A stretch of DNA of 64,000 nucleotides from Zoogloea oryzae (lineage in GTDB: Bacteria; Pseudomonadota; Gammaproteobacteria; Burkholderiales; Rhodocyclaceae), in assembly GCF_030161255.1 (NCBI RefSeq), contig NZ_BSPX01000004.1, positions 1 through 64,000 on the forward strand. Reading direction: 5' to 3'. Both the position numbers and the translations under genes were made by a program. The notes under the pieces were generated by a model. The model made no database searches and had not been told where the DNA came from. It was given only the letters and a program-made list of their open reading frames with translations. Shown here in pieces: positions 18,425-26,851 of this stretch; within the stretch, counting starts at the first letter, position 1; every line of letters starts with the position of its first letter.

Positions 18425-19591
18425 TTACAGCCCCGCGTCGGCGCGCAAGGCGGCGGCCTTGTCGGTGGTTTCCCAGGTGAAATCCACCTCGTCGCGGCCG
18501 AAGTGGCCGTAGGCGGCAGTGCGCGAGTAGATCGGGCGCAGCAGGTTGAGGCTGGCGATGATGCCCTTCGGGCGCAGGTCGAAGTGGCGACGCACCAGCT
18601 CGACGATCTTCTCGTCCGACACCTTGCCGGTGCCGAAGGTCTCGACCATCAGGCTCACCGGCTGGGCCACGCCGATGGCGTAGGCCACCTGCACCTCGCA
18701 GCGGTCGGCCAGGCCGGCGGCGACGATGTTCTTCGCCACGTAGCGGCCGGCGTAGGCGGCGGAACGGTCGACCTTGGACGGATCCTTGCCCGAGAACGCG
18801 CCGCCACCATGGTGGGCCGCGCCGCCGTAGGTGTCGACGATGATCTTGCGGCCGGTCAGGCCGCAGTCGCCGTTCGGGCCACCGATCACGAACCGGCCGG
18901 TGGGGTTGATGAGGTAGCGGGTGTCGGCGGTGAGCATGTCCTTCGGCAGCACCGGCTTGATGACTTCCTCGATCACCGCCTCGGAGAGCGCGGTGTGGGC
19001 GATGTCCGGGTGGTGCTGGGTGGACACCACCACGGTGTCGATCGCCACCGGCTTGCCGTCCACGTAGCGCACGGTGAGCTGGCTCTTGGCGTCCGGGCGC
19101 AGCCACGGCAGGCGGCCGTCCTTACGCACTTCGGCCTGGCGCTGCATGATGCGGTGGGCGTAGTAGATCGGGAAGGGCATCAGGCTGGGCGTCTCGTTGC
19201 ACGCGTAGCCGAACATCAGGCCCTGGTCGCCGGCGCCCTGGTCGAGGTCGAGGCCTTCGCCTTCATTCACGCCCTGGGCGATGTCGGAAGACTGGCGGTT
19301 GATCGCGGTGAGCACCGCGCAGCTCTTGTAGTCGAAGCCGATGTCGGAATCGTCGTAGCCGATGCGCTTGACCGTCTCGCGGGCGATGTCCATGTAGTTG
19401 ATGTCGGCCTTGGTGGTGATCTCGCCGGAGATCACGACGAGGCCGGTGGACACCAGCGTCTCGCAAGCCACGCGGCCGCGCGGGTCCTGGGCCAGGATGG
19501 CGTCGAGGACGGCGTCGGAGATCTGGTCGGCAACCTTGTCCGGGTGGCCTTCGGAGACGGATTCCGAGGTAAACAGGTATTCTTTGGCCAT
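18425..19591 (-). CDS. metK: S-adenosylmethionine synthetase MetK
   Basis: A 388-residue enzyme that makes S-adenosylmethionine from methionine and ATP. Visible signatures are SVSEGHPDKVADQISDAVLD near the N-terminus, GDQGLMFGYACNE (ATP-binding) in the middle and GGGAFSGKDPSKVDRSAAY (phosphate-binding loop) in the second half. Length is typical. AGGAG (minus strand, 19602-19598) gives the ATG at 19591. It has a long leader with a terminator-like hairpin and a good promoter, annotated separately, suggesting expression is controlled by attenuation. Confidence 0.95.
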   Translation of the reverse strand: MAKEYLFTSESVSEGHPDKVADQISDAVLDAILAQDPRGRVACETLVSTGLVVISGEITTKADINYMDIARETVKRIGYDDSDIGFDYKSCAVLTAINRQSSDIAQGVNEGEGLDLDQGAGDQGLMFGYACNETPSLMPFPIYYAHRIMQRQAEVRKDGRLPWLRPDAKSQLTVRYVDGKPVAIDTVVVSTQHHPDIAHTALSEAVIEEVIKPVLPKDMLTADTRYLINPTGRFVIGGPNGDCGLTGRKIIVDTYGGAAHHGGGAFSGKDPSKVDRSAAYAGRYVAKNIVAAGLADRCEVQVAYAIGVAQPVSLMVETFGTGKVSDEKIVELVRRHFDLRPKGIIASLNLLRPIYSRTAAYGHFGRDEVDFTWETTDKAAALRADAGL

Positions 19592-19602
19592 GAGGCACTC
19601 CT

Positions 19603-19649
19603 AAAAAACAAAATCCCCAGTACTGGCGCCGTTGCCGTCTCTGGGGATT
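19603..19649 (-). promoter_or_regulatory. Terminator-like hairpin in the metK leader (candidate attenuator)
   Basis: On the minus strand, AATCCCCAG and CTGGGGATT (19649-19641 and 19620-19612) form a 9-bp stem that is directly followed by TTTTGTTTTTT and then the AGGAG ribosome binding site of metK. A factor-independent terminator placed between promoter and start codon is the hallmark of attenuation or a riboswitch expression platform. An A-run upstream on the same strand (19683-19677) could pair with the U-run as an antiterminator. I do not recognise a known SAM or SAH aptamer. Confidence 0.6.
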
Positions 19650-19754
19650 CGTCTGAGCGGCGACGCTTTAGCAGTATTTTTTTGGCCCGGGACACGGCGT
19701 TGCCGTGCTCCTCCTCCGCCCTGCAAGTTGTCGGATTAACTCGGCGGAATCACA

Positions 19755-19782
19755 ATTATAACTTTGCGCCCCCGGCCGTCAA
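19755..19782 (-). promoter_or_regulatory. metK: Predicted sigma-70 promoter of metK
   Basis: TTGACG (19782-19777) and a consensus TATAAT (19760-19755) separated by 16 bases on the minus strand. Transcription would start near 19748, leaving a leader of about 157 bases. Confidence 0.65.
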
Positions 19783-19819
19783 TTAAGCCGATTCCCTACA
19801 CTCCCGTCCCGCACTGCCG

Positions 19820-20698
19820 ATGGCGTCGCTGATCTTCTCCTTCCTCGCCAGCCTGCCCCTGGGCGCGCTGCAAAAACTGGGCGTTTTCGCCGGCTGGCTG
19901 ACCTACGCCCTGTCGCCCAGCTACCGTCGCCGCCTGCGCGCCAACCTCGAACACGCCCTGGGCAAGGCCGAAGCCGACCGGGTGTGGCGCCGCGCCGTGG
20001 GCGAAACCGGCAAGCAGGCGCTGGAGTTGCCGTGGATGCTGCTGCGCCCCCAGGACGAGCTCGTCGCCAAGGTCGTCCGCGTGAGCGGCTGGGAGCACGT
20101 CGAGGCCGCCGAAGCCCGCGGTGGCGGCATCCTGTTCATCACCCCGCACCTGGGCTGTTTCGAGATCACCGCCCAGTATTTCTCGACCCACCGGCCGATC
20201 ACCGTGCTCTACCGGGCGCCAAAGAAGGCCGTGCTGCAGCCGGTCATCAACGCCGGTCGGAGCCGCGGCAACATGCACCTGGCGCCGGCCGACGTGGGCG
20301 GGGTGCGCCGGCTGATCAAGGCCCTGCGCGCCCGCGAAGCCGTGGGCATGCTGCCCGACCAGGTGCCCGGTGCCGGCGAAGGCGTCTGGCTGCCCTTCTT
20401 CGGCCGCCCGGCCTACACCATGACGCTGGCCGCGCGGATGTCGGAAGTGGCCGGCGTGTCGACGATCTTCGCCTGGGCCGAGCGCCTGCCCGGCGGCGAG
20501 GGCTTCCACCTGCGCCTGCGCCCGCCGCTCGTGCCCCTCGAAGGCGACACCGAAACCCGCGCCGCCGCCATCAATCGCGAGATGGAAGCCCAGATCCGCG
20601 AGAATCCCGCCCAATACCTGTGGGGCTACAACCGCTACAAGCGCCCGAAAGACGGCGCGCCGGCCCCCACGACCACGCCTGCTCAAAACCAACCATGA
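19820..20698 (+). CDS. LpxL/HtrB-family lipid A biosynthesis acyltransferase (first of two)
   Basis: A 292-residue inner-membrane-associated acyltransferase. The catalytic HX4(D/E) motif is HLGCFE within TPHLGCFEITAQYFS (about residue 111), followed by ITVLYRAPKK and GMLPDQVPGAGEGVWLPFFG, all typical of the LpxL/LpxM family that adds secondary acyl chains to Kdo2-lipid A. It is coupled by ATGA to a second, divergent family member, so the pair may do two late acylations. Which chain each transfers is not visible. Divergent from metK. Confidence 0.85.
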   Translation: MASLIFSFLASLPLGALQKLGVFAGWLTYALSPSYRRRLRANLEHALGKAEADRVWRRAVGETGKQALELPWMLLRPQDELVAKVVRVSGWEHVEAAEARGGGILFITPHLGCFEITAQYFSTHRPITVLYRAPKKAVLQPVINAGRSRGNMHLAPADVGGVRRLIKALRAREAVGMLPDQVPGAGEGVWLPFFGRPAYTMTLAARMSEVAGVSTIFAWAERLPGGEGFHLRLRPPLVPLEGDTETRAAAINREMEAQIRENPAQYLWGYNRYKRPKDGAPAPTTTPAQNQP

Positions 20699-21567
20699 GT
20701 CGAATCCTCGTCGCCCTGCTGTGGCTGATCCACTGGCTGCCGCTGTCGGTCCAGGCCCCCATCGGCCGCGGCCTGGGCAAGCTGCTCTACTGGGTGATCC
20801 CGGCCCGCCGCAAGGTCACCCTCACCAACCTGCGGCTGTGCTTTCCCGCGCTTTCCGAAGCCGAACGCAAGGCCCTGGCGAAGGAACACTTCGCGCTGGC
20901 CGGGCGCAGCATGATCGAGCGCGGGCTGGCCTGGTTCGCCCCGGAAGCCCGCCTGCGCCGGCTGGTGCGCATCGATGGCGAGGAGCGCCTGAAAGCCCTG
21001 GTGGACGCCCGTCAGCCGGTGATCCTGCTCACGCCCCATTTCCTGGGGCTGGACCTGGGCGGCACGCGGATGGCGATATCCTTCGACTGCGTGAGCATCT
21101 ACGCCCGCCAGAAAGACCCGGTGATCGACCGCTGGCTGTACCACGGCCGAAGCCGCTTCGGCAGCCAGCAACTGCTGCGCCGCGACGAGAGCGTGCGGGC
21201 GTCGATCAAGGCGATGAAGGAGATCCGGCCGTTCTACTACCTGCCGGACATGGACAACGGCCCGCACGAATCCATCTTCGTGCCGTTCTTTGGCGTGCCG
21301 GCAGCCACCCTGTCGGCCCTGCCGCGCCTTGCCAAACTGGGCGGCGCGGTGGTGATGCCCTGCATCACCCGCATGCTGCCGGGCGGCCAGGGTTACGTGG
21401 TGGAGCTGGGCGAGCCGTGGAGCGACTTCCCCACCGCCGATGTGGAAGCCGACGTGCGCCGGATGAACGCCTGCATCGAGGACCACGTCCGCACCATGCC
21501 GGCCCAGTACTACTGGGTGCATCGGCGCTTCAAGACCCGCCCGCCGGGCGAGCCGAAGCTCTACTAA
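20695..21567 (+). CDS. LpxL/HtrB-family lipid A biosynthesis acyltransferase (second of two)
   Basis: A 290-residue paralogue of the preceding gene with an N-terminal hydrophobic segment (ILVALLWLIHWLPLSVQAP), catalytic motif HFLGLD and YLPDMDNGPHESIFVPFFG. The ATG at 20695 overlaps the previous stop (ATGA). Same family and predicted role in secondary acylation of lipid A at the inner membrane. Confidence 0.85.
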   Translation: MSRILVALLWLIHWLPLSVQAPIGRGLGKLLYWVIPARRKVTLTNLRLCFPALSEAERKALAKEHFALAGRSMIERGLAWFAPEARLRRLVRIDGEERLKALVDARQPVILLTPHFLGLDLGGTRMAISFDCVSIYARQKDPVIDRWLYHGRSRFGSQQLLRRDESVRASIKAMKEIRPFYYLPDMDNGPHESIFVPFFGVPAATLSALPRLAKLGGAVVMPCITRMLPGGQGYVVELGEPWSDFPTADVEADVRRMNACIEDHVRTMPAQYYWVHRRFKTRPPGEPKLY

Positions 21568-21585
21568 GCGACCCGCAGGGCGGCC

Positions 21586-21816
21586 TCAGCCGTCCTGGCC
21601 GTCCTTGGCCGCCAACTCGGCCAGCACCAGCGGAAACGCCGCGCTGCCCACCAGCGCCACGCCGGAGACCACCAGCACCAGCCCAGCGCCGGATTCCTGC
21701 AGCAGCGGGTGCAGCCCCTCGCCAAAGCCCGCCAGCAGCAACAGCCCGGCGATCAGGCAGGCAAGGCCCGGAATCCCCAGCAGCCACGCGCCGGCCGGCA
21801 GTCGCTTGAGGGCCAT
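21586..21816 (-). CDS. Small two-span membrane protein
   Basis: A 76-residue protein with two hydrophobic helices (AWLLGIPGLACLIAGLLLLAG and GLVLVVSGVALVGSAAFPLV) and a charged C-terminal tail (AAKDGQDG). The ATG at 21816 lies two bases after the trmB stop, so it is probably translated from the same message. Function unknown. Confidence 0.65.
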   Translation of the reverse strand: MALKRLPAGAWLLGIPGLACLIAGLLLLAGFGEGLHPLLQESGAGLVLVVSGVALVGSAAFPLVLAELAAKDGQDG

Positions 21817-21818
21817 CG

Positions 21819-22544
21819 TCACACCCGCTTGAAGACCAGATCCCACACGCCGTGGCCGAGCTTGATGCCGCGATTCTCGAACTTGGTGAGCGGGCGGTAA
21901 TCCGGCTTGGGCGCGTAGCCCTCGGCGGTGTTGGCGAGGAGCGGCTCGGCCGAAAGCACCTCGAGCATCTGCTGGGCGTACTCCTCCCAGTCGGTCGCGC
22001 AGTGCAGGTAGCCGCCGGGGGCGAGGCGGCTGGCGATCAGCTTGACGAAGGGCCCCTGCACCAGCCGGCGCTTGTGGTGGCGCTTCTTGGGCCACGGATC
22101 GGGGAAGTAGATGTGCACGCCGGCCAGCGAGCCCTCGGGGATCATGTCGCGCAGCACCTCGACCGCGTCGTGCTGGACGATGCGCAGGTTGGTGATGCCG
22201 CCCTCGTCGATCAGCTTGCACAGGCTGCCCACGCCGGGCGCGTGCACCTCGATGCCGAGGAAGTCGTCCCCCGGCCGAGCCTGAGCGATCACTGCGGTGG
22301 ATTGGCCCATGCCGAAGCCGATCTCGACGATCTGCGGCGCCTTGCGGCCGAAGACGTCGGCCAGGTCGATGGGCTCGGGACGGTACTGCACGCCCACCTT
22401 GGGCATCATCTCGTCGAGGAAGCGATGCTGGGCGTCGGACATGCGGCCCTGGCGCAGCACGAAGCTGCGGATCGACTGGGACGTGAGACGGCTGCCGCCC
22501 TGCGGCTCGTCGTCGGACTGGATGGCTTGCTTTTCGTCGCTCAT
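21819..22544 (-). CDS. trmB: tRNA (guanine-N7-)-methyltransferase TrmB
   Basis: A 241-residue SAM-dependent enzyme that makes m7G46 in tRNA. Motif I appears as EIGFGMGQSTAVIAQ and the hallmark IYFPDPWPKKRHHKRRLV is present, as is YLHCATDWEEYAQQM. The in-frame ATG at 22544 is preferred: the longer reading from 22634 would be encoded by the REP-type repeat. Confidence 0.93.
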   Translation of the reverse strand: MSDEKQAIQSDDEPQGGSRLTSQSIRSFVLRQGRMSDAQHRFLDEMMPKVGVQYRPEPIDLADVFGRKAPQIVEIGFGMGQSTAVIAQARPGDDFLGIEVHAPGVGSLCKLIDEGGITNLRIVQHDAVEVLRDMIPEGSLAGVHIYFPDPWPKKRHHKRRLVQGPFVKLIASRLAPGGYLHCATDWEEYAQQMLEVLSAEPLLANTAEGYAPKPDYRPLTKFENRGIKLGHGVWDLVFKRV

Positions 22545-22568
22545 GGCGGTCAAGGCTTGTGGTGATCC

Positions 22569-22682
22569 CTGTAGGTCGGACTTCAGTCCGACAAACGGCT
22601 GCATCCGGCTGCAGGCCCGACTCGAGTCCGACATTTACAGACAGGGGCAACGTGCTTTGTCGGACTGAAGTCCGACCTACAG
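22569..22682. repeat. REP-type inverted repeat pair
   Basis: Two perfect 27-base inverted copies (22569-22595 and 22656-22682), beginning CTGTAGGTCGGACTTCAGTC on the plus strand, flank about 60 bases. A degenerate third unit (CCGACTCGAGTCCGAC) sits in the middle. Each unit is itself an imperfect palindrome. This is the structure of a REP doublet (REPIN/BIME) mobilised by a RAYT-type transposase; none is in the window. It lies between trmB and thiG. Confidence 0.75.
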
Positions 22683-22694
22683 GTTGATTCAAGG

Positions 22695-22719
22695 AAAACG
22701 GCGCGCCGCAGCGCGCCGT
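22695..22719 (-). terminator. Intrinsic terminator of thiG
   Basis: Perfect 9-bp stem (ACGGCGCGC at 22698-22706, GCGCGCCGT at 22711-22719, loop CGCA) which on the minus strand is followed by TTTTCCTT, 20 bases after the thiG stop. Confidence 0.75.
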
Positions 22720-22739
22720 CGATCAATCGCGCTCCCGCG

Positions 22740-23525
22740 TCAGCTGCCGATCATCCCGGTGGTGGGCGAGCTTGGGCTGGCGGTGTAGTACTTGCGGGGC
22801 ATGCGGCCGGCGAGGAAAGCCTCGCGGCCCGCCTCGACGCCCTTCTTCATGGCGCCGGCCATCTTCACCGGATCGTTCGCCAGGGCGATGGCGGTGTTCA
22901 TCAGCACGCCGTCGCAGCCCAGTTCCATGGCAATGGCGGCGTCCGACGCGGTGCCCACGCCCGCGTCCAGCAGCACCGGCACCTTCACGGCGTCGCGCAC
23001 CAGCTGCACGTTCCAGGGGTTGAGCACGCCCATGCCGGAGCCGATCAGGGAGGCGAGCGGCATGATCGCCACGCAGCCGATGTCTTCCAGCATCCTGGCC
23101 TGGATGGGATCGTCGGAACAGTAAACCATCACCTCGAAGCCCTCCTTCACCAGCACCTCGGCGGCCTTGAGGGTCTCGGGCATGTTCGGGTAGAGGGTGT
23201 GCGGATCGCCCAGCACCTCAAGCTTCACCAGCCGGTGGTCGTCCAGCAGCTCGCGGGCGAGGCGCAGGGTGCGCACCGCGTCGTCGGCGGTGTAACAGCC
23301 GGCCGTGTTGGGCAGGTAGGTGAAGCGCGAAGGGGGCAGCGCGTCGAGCAGGCTCGGGGCGTTCGGGTCCTGCCCGATGTTGGTGCGGCGGATCGCCACG
23401 GTGACGATCTGCGCCCCGCTCGCATCCACGGCCTCGCGGGTCTGCGCGAAATCCTTGTACTTGCCGGTGCCCACCAGCAGCCGGGAGGAATAGCTCTTGC
23501 CTGCAATCGTCAGCAAATCGTCCAT
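22740..23525 (-). CDS. thiG: Thiazole synthase ThiG
   Basis: A 261-residue TIM-barrel enzyme that builds the thiazole phosphate of thiamine from DXP, dehydroglycine (or iminoacetate) and the ThiS thiocarboxylate. Signatures: LLVGTGKYKDF near the N-terminus, PNTAGCYTADDAVR, VEVLGDPHTLYPNMPET in variant form, MPLASLIGSGMGVLNP and LLDAGVGTASDAAIAMELG (phosphate-binding). It sits 86 bases after thiS on the same strand, giving a thiS-thiG unit; other thi genes are not adjacent. Confidence 0.95.
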   Translation of the reverse strand: MDDLLTIAGKSYSSRLLVGTGKYKDFAQTREAVDASGAQIVTVAIRRTNIGQDPNAPSLLDALPPSRFTYLPNTAGCYTADDAVRTLRLARELLDDHRLVKLEVLGDPHTLYPNMPETLKAAEVLVKEGFEVMVYCSDDPIQARMLEDIGCVAIMPLASLIGSGMGVLNPWNVQLVRDAVKVPVLLDAGVGTASDAAIAMELGCDGVLMNTAIALANDPVKMAGAMKKGVEAGREAFLAGRMPRKYYTASPSSPTTGMIGS

Positions 23526-23611
23526 CGAAGCGCCAGCCTCATCAAATCAGATCGGGAAACAACAGGAACGGACCGGACAGCCCGCCAGAAAGCGGCCCTC
23601 GGCCCTCGGCC

Positions 23612-23839
23612 TCAACCGCCACCCACCGCCACGACGATCTCGAGCGCATCGCCATCGGCAAGCTGGGTGCTGCCGTGCAGGCCCTTGGGCACGATCTCGC
23701 CGTTCCGCTCCACCGCCAGCCGCTTGCCGGTAAGCCCCATCTCGTCGAGGAGCGCAGCCACCGTGGCCGGCGCCGCCAGCGAACGGGCCTCGCCATTGAT
23801 CTTGAGGGACAGCAGGGAAGTCGTGGTGTGGGTCGTCAT
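23612..23839 (-). CDS. thiS: Sulfur carrier protein ThiS
   Basis: A 75-residue ubiquitin-fold protein ending in VAVGGG, whose C-terminal glycine is adenylated and thiocarboxylated to donate sulfur to ThiG. Core features LKINGEARSL, LLDEMGLTGKRLAVERNGE and LADGDALEIV are typical. The ATG at 23839 is the likely start; a few residues at the N-terminus are extra compared with the usual 66-residue form. Confidence 0.9.
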   Translation of the reverse strand: MTTHTTTSLLSLKINGEARSLAAPATVAALLDEMGLTGKRLAVERNGEIVPKGLHGSTQLADGDALEIVVAVGGG

Positions 23840-23906
23840 GGGCGCGAGTTTACCACGCCCCCCGTTGCCCTCGCCCGCGCCGATGCGTACAATCCTGGGC
23901 TCCCGA

Positions 23907-23980
23907 GCGGGCGTCGTATAATGGTAATACCTCAGCTTCCCAAGCTGATGCCGTGGGTTCGATTCCCATCGCCCGCTCCA
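23907..23980 (+). tRNA. tRNA-Gly (anticodon CCC)
   Basis: 74 bases with acceptor stem GCGGGCG/CGCCCGC, anticodon arm TCAGC-TTCCCAA-GCTGA (anticodon CCC), T arm with GGTTCGATTCC and an encoded CCA end. It is the probable integration target of the mobile element that begins just downstream. Confidence 0.95.
23963..23980 (+). other. Probable attachment site (attL/attR) at the tRNA-Gly 3' end
   Basis: ICEs of the ICEclc/PAGI-2 family insert at the 3' end of tRNA-Gly genes, and an IntB13-like integrase starts 239 bases downstream. The final ~18 bases of the tRNA are the expected duplicated core. The matching copy at the other end of the element is outside the window, so the exact repeat length cannot be read. 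Confidence 0.6.
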
Positions 23981-24218
23981 CTGCATCATTCTGCGGACTT
24001 CCGCAGAAGTCCAAGAGAGTCTGCAAGTCGTTGCCACACAAGGACTTTTCCTCTCTTTGACGTTCTGCCGCGGTCCACTGCGATCCATCTACAGCCGGGA
24101 CTTTTAAGTCCACAAACAAGTCCATTTTTGCGGGCGCGGCTGATTCCGGATTGTTGATGGAGGGGCGAGGTCGACGTGACCAGCATCTGGTTCCTGACTC
24201 ATGTTCAGGAGCAAGAGC

Positions 24219-26072
24219 ATGGCACTCTCAGACCTGGCCGTTCGACAGGCCAAGGCAACTGGCAAGGCATACACCCTCCCTGACTTGGATGGCCTCTCCC
24301 TGGCCGTCACGGCTGCAGGGGGCAGGACTTGGCACTTCCGCTACTACTGGGCGGGCAAGCAGAAGCGGATGTCGCTCGGCACCTACCCGGAGGTGACGCT
24401 TCGCGAGGCCCGCAGCCTGCGCGACGAAGCGCGCGCCCTGCTGGCCAAAGGCACCAATCCTCGCGTTCACCGCAAGCAGAAGCGCACCGCTGTCCGGCTC
24501 GCCGACGAAAACACCTTCGAGGCGGTGTATCGCAAGTGGCTCAAGCATCGCGGGCTCAGCCTCAAGGAAGGCCGGCAGACGACCCTCTCGATACTTCCGC
24601 GCATCTTCGACAAGGATGTGCTGCCCGCCTTGGGCAAGCGGTCGGTCTATGAGATCAAGCGTCCCGACCTCTTGGAGGTGATCGCCAAGATCGAGAAGCG
24701 CAGGGCGCTCTCCGTCGCCGAGAAAGTCAGGACGTGGTTCAACCAACTGTTCCGCTACGCGCTGGTGATCGTGCCGGGCCTGGAGCAGAACCCTGCCTCC
24801 GATCTCGATGTGGTGGCGCTGCCGCTGCCACCCGTCAACCACAACCCGTTCCTGCGCATGGCCGAGCTGCCGAAGCTGTTGCAGCGGCTGCGCAGCTATC
24901 GCGGCAGGCGGCAGACCCAGCTCGGGCTGCGGCTATTGCTGCTGACCGGCGTGCGAACCGGAGAGCTGCGACAGGCGACGCCGGATCAATTCGATCTGGA
25001 CCGTGGGTTGTGGATCATCCCGCCCGACGTCGTGAAGCAACTCCAGTTGGATATGCGCAAGAAGCGGCAGCAGGCGAAGGACATCCCGCCCTACATCGTG
25101 CCGCTGTCGATTCAGGCCATGGAGATCGTCCGGCACCTGCTGGATGAGTTCAAGCCGGCCCAGCGCCACCTGTTCCGGCACGACAGCGACTTGAAGAAGC
25201 GCATCAGCGAGAACACGCTCAATGGTGCGCTCAAGCGCATGGGCTATCAGGAACGCCTGACCGGACACGGCATCCGCGGCACGATGTCCACTGCGCTCAA
25301 CGAGATCGGCTACCCGAAGGTCTGGGTGGATGCACAGCTCTCGCATGTCGATCCCAACAAGGTCAGCGCGACCTACAACCATGCCGAGTACGTGGAGCAG
25401 CGTCGCCGCATGATGCAGGACTGGGCCGATCGGCTCGACCTCTTCGAGCAGAACCAGGTCGAGGCGGCCAGCATGCCGCTCACCGTGCATCTGGAAGGCG
25501 TACCCGCGTTCCCGAATGAGCAAACCGCAAGCGCACCTTCCACGCCGGTTGCCGCTTCGCCAATCCTGCTGGTGACGAAGCCGGGTGACGCCATGCCGTT
25601 GGTTTCTGCCGCCACACATCGGCTGCCGGCGGTTCCGCCCCCTCGATCGGCCGCGCCGCTGGTGCCTTCGGACATTCAGCGCGAGAGGATGGAACTGTTC
25701 GATGTCTTCGAAGCGCCGCACAACCTTCCCGTCGCGGCGTTTGCCAAGATGGCGGGCAAGTCCCGCAGGTGGATCAGCTACGAGATCAAGGCGGGCAACT
25801 TGCTGGCGTTGAACGTGGGCAACCGCGGCCAGCGCGTGCCGGACTGGCACCTCGACCCACTCAAGCACGAGCTGATCCAGTCCGTCCTCAAGCTGACCAG
25901 GGGTGCGGACCCTTGGCAGCTCTACCATGCACTGCTGCAACCGCGCTCGATGCTGCGGGGGCGTTCGGCACTGGAGGGCGTGACGGCCAGCAATCTCGAC
26001 AAGCTCGTCATGGCAGTGAGCACAGCCGTGAAGGAAAGCGAATGGACCCCGCTGCGAGTCGGAGTCGCCTAG
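24219..26072 (+). CDS. IntB13-like tyrosine site-specific recombinase
   Basis: A 617-residue integrase, longer than the usual ~400 residues of P4-type enzymes because of a C-terminal extension, as in IntB13 of ICEclc. The N-terminal DUF4102 arm-type domain (ALSDLAVRQAKATGKAYTL) is followed by a SAM-like core-binding domain. The catalytic residues are seen in LLTGVRTGELRQ (Arg near 242), GHGIRGTMSTALNE (HxxR near 348) and the tyrosine of NHAEYVEQRR (near 389). The ATG at 24219 follows AGGAG at good spacing; an upstream ATG at 24201 is less likely. Catalyses insertion and excision at the tRNA-Gly site. Confidence 0.92.
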   Translation: MALSDLAVRQAKATGKAYTLPDLDGLSLAVTAAGGRTWHFRYYWAGKQKRMSLGTYPEVTLREARSLRDEARALLAKGTNPRVHRKQKRTAVRLADENTFEAVYRKWLKHRGLSLKEGRQTTLSILPRIFDKDVLPALGKRSVYEIKRPDLLEVIAKIEKRRALSVAEKVRTWFNQLFRYALVIVPGLEQNPASDLDVVALPLPPVNHNPFLRMAELPKLLQRLRSYRGRRQTQLGLRLLLLTGVRTGELRQATPDQFDLDRGLWIIPPDVVKQLQLDMRKKRQQAKDIPPYIVPLSIQAMEIVRHLLDEFKPAQRHLFRHDSDLKKRISENTLNGALKRMGYQERLTGHGIRGTMSTALNEIGYPKVWVDAQLSHVDPNKVSATYNHAEYVEQRRRMMQDWADRLDLFEQNQVEAASMPLTVHLEGVPAFPNEQTASAPSTPVAASPILLVTKPGDAMPLVSAATHRLPAVPPPRSAAPLVPSDIQRERMELFDVFEAPHNLPVAAFAKMAGKSRRWISYEIKAGNLLALNVGNRGQRVPDWHLDPLKHELIQSVLKLTRGADPWQLYHALLQPRSMLRGRSALEGVTASNLDKLVMAVSTAVKESEWTPLRVGVA

Positions 26073-26119
26073 CAGCAGGAATGCGGGATCGTGGCGGAAC
26101 CGCGATCCCCGCGCGTCTG

Positions 26120-26779
26120 TCAGGACACCAAGCGCGCGCGGCGGGCGAATCTTGCCTGGGTGTCCGACAAGGAAGCATCGCGGCGGAGCAGGTAAGCCAT
26201 CACGATCGTTGGTGCGCCGGCCAGCGGCCGCACGGCGACGCCTCGGCGTAGGTAGCTCGCCAGTCTCGCGGCAGGCGCAATGGCGATCCCGTACCCGGCG
26301 GCAACCAACGTCATCGCCACATCGAATGTCTCCACCGCTTGCTCTCGCTCCTGCAGCGCGTTCTCGAACACACGCTGCACGGTCATGCGCCATGGTTCAT
26401 CGGCCGTGGACTGCGAGCAGATCAAGGGCTGCTTGAGCACTTCACCGCACGGCACTTCACGGTAGGCCAGCAGGTGGGAGCGCTTGGCCACGGCGACCGC
26501 CAGCGTGTCATGCCACAGCGGTTCGCATACCCAGCCAGGCCACTGCCGGGAAACCGCAGACAAGGCGAAGTCGAAGCCGTCGTCCGGCAGCTCCGCGCCT
26601 CGACCGGGATCTGTCCAGCCGGCCAGGACGGCATGAGTCTCCGGCTCTTCGGCACGCTGCAGGGCGAGCACGTCGGCGAGCTGGGGAGGCACCCATTCGC
26701 CGAGGACGGCCATGCGAATTTCGGCGGTGATGTCACTCGATTCCACGTCCAGCTCCCCCAGGCGGTGAACTCGTGGCAA
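26120..26779 (-). CDS. LysR-type effector-binding domain without its DNA-binding domain
   Basis: The 219-residue product matches only the C-terminal half of LysR-type regulators (VAVAKRSHLLAYREVPCGEV, VAMTLVAAGYGIAIAPAARL). The winged HTH that should precede it is missing: in-frame codons upstream run only to a stop at 26806, and the divergent Xre gene occupies the sequence beyond. No ATG is well placed; TTG at 26779 is the first start-like codon. It could be a remnant of a truncated regulator or a stand-alone ligand-binding protein acting with the adjacent Xre regulator. Confidence 0.5.
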   Translation of the reverse strand: MPRVHRLGELDVESSDITAEIRMAVLGEWVPPQLADVLALQRAEEPETHAVLAGWTDPGRGAELPDDGFDFALSAVSRQWPGWVCEPLWHDTLAVAVAKRSHLLAYREVPCGEVLKQPLICSQSTADEPWRMTVQRVFENALQEREQAVETFDVAMTLVAAGYGIAIAPAARLASYLRRGVAVRPLAGAPTIVMAYLLRRDASLSDTQARFARRARLVS

Positions 26780-26802
26780 CTGATCTCGAAGCCGTTGGAT
26801 GA

Positions 26803-26814
26803 GTTAAGTTTAAC
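26803..26814. promoter_or_regulatory. Small palindrome in the Xre/LysR divergent region
   Basis: GTTAAGTTTAAC (GTTAA-gt-TTAAC) lies in an A/T-rich patch, with a related GGTTTAAATC sequence immediately after it, between the LysR remnant and the Xre-type gene. Its place upstream of an HTH gene suggests an operator, by position only. Confidence 0.35.
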
Positions 26815-26851
26815 GTGGTTTAAATCGTGACCGTGTTCGACGCTCTTGGCA

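Noticed and set aside
22545..22634. N-terminal extension of TrmB to 22634
   Set aside because: The extra residues are encoded by the REP-type repeat; the start at 22544 matches the family.
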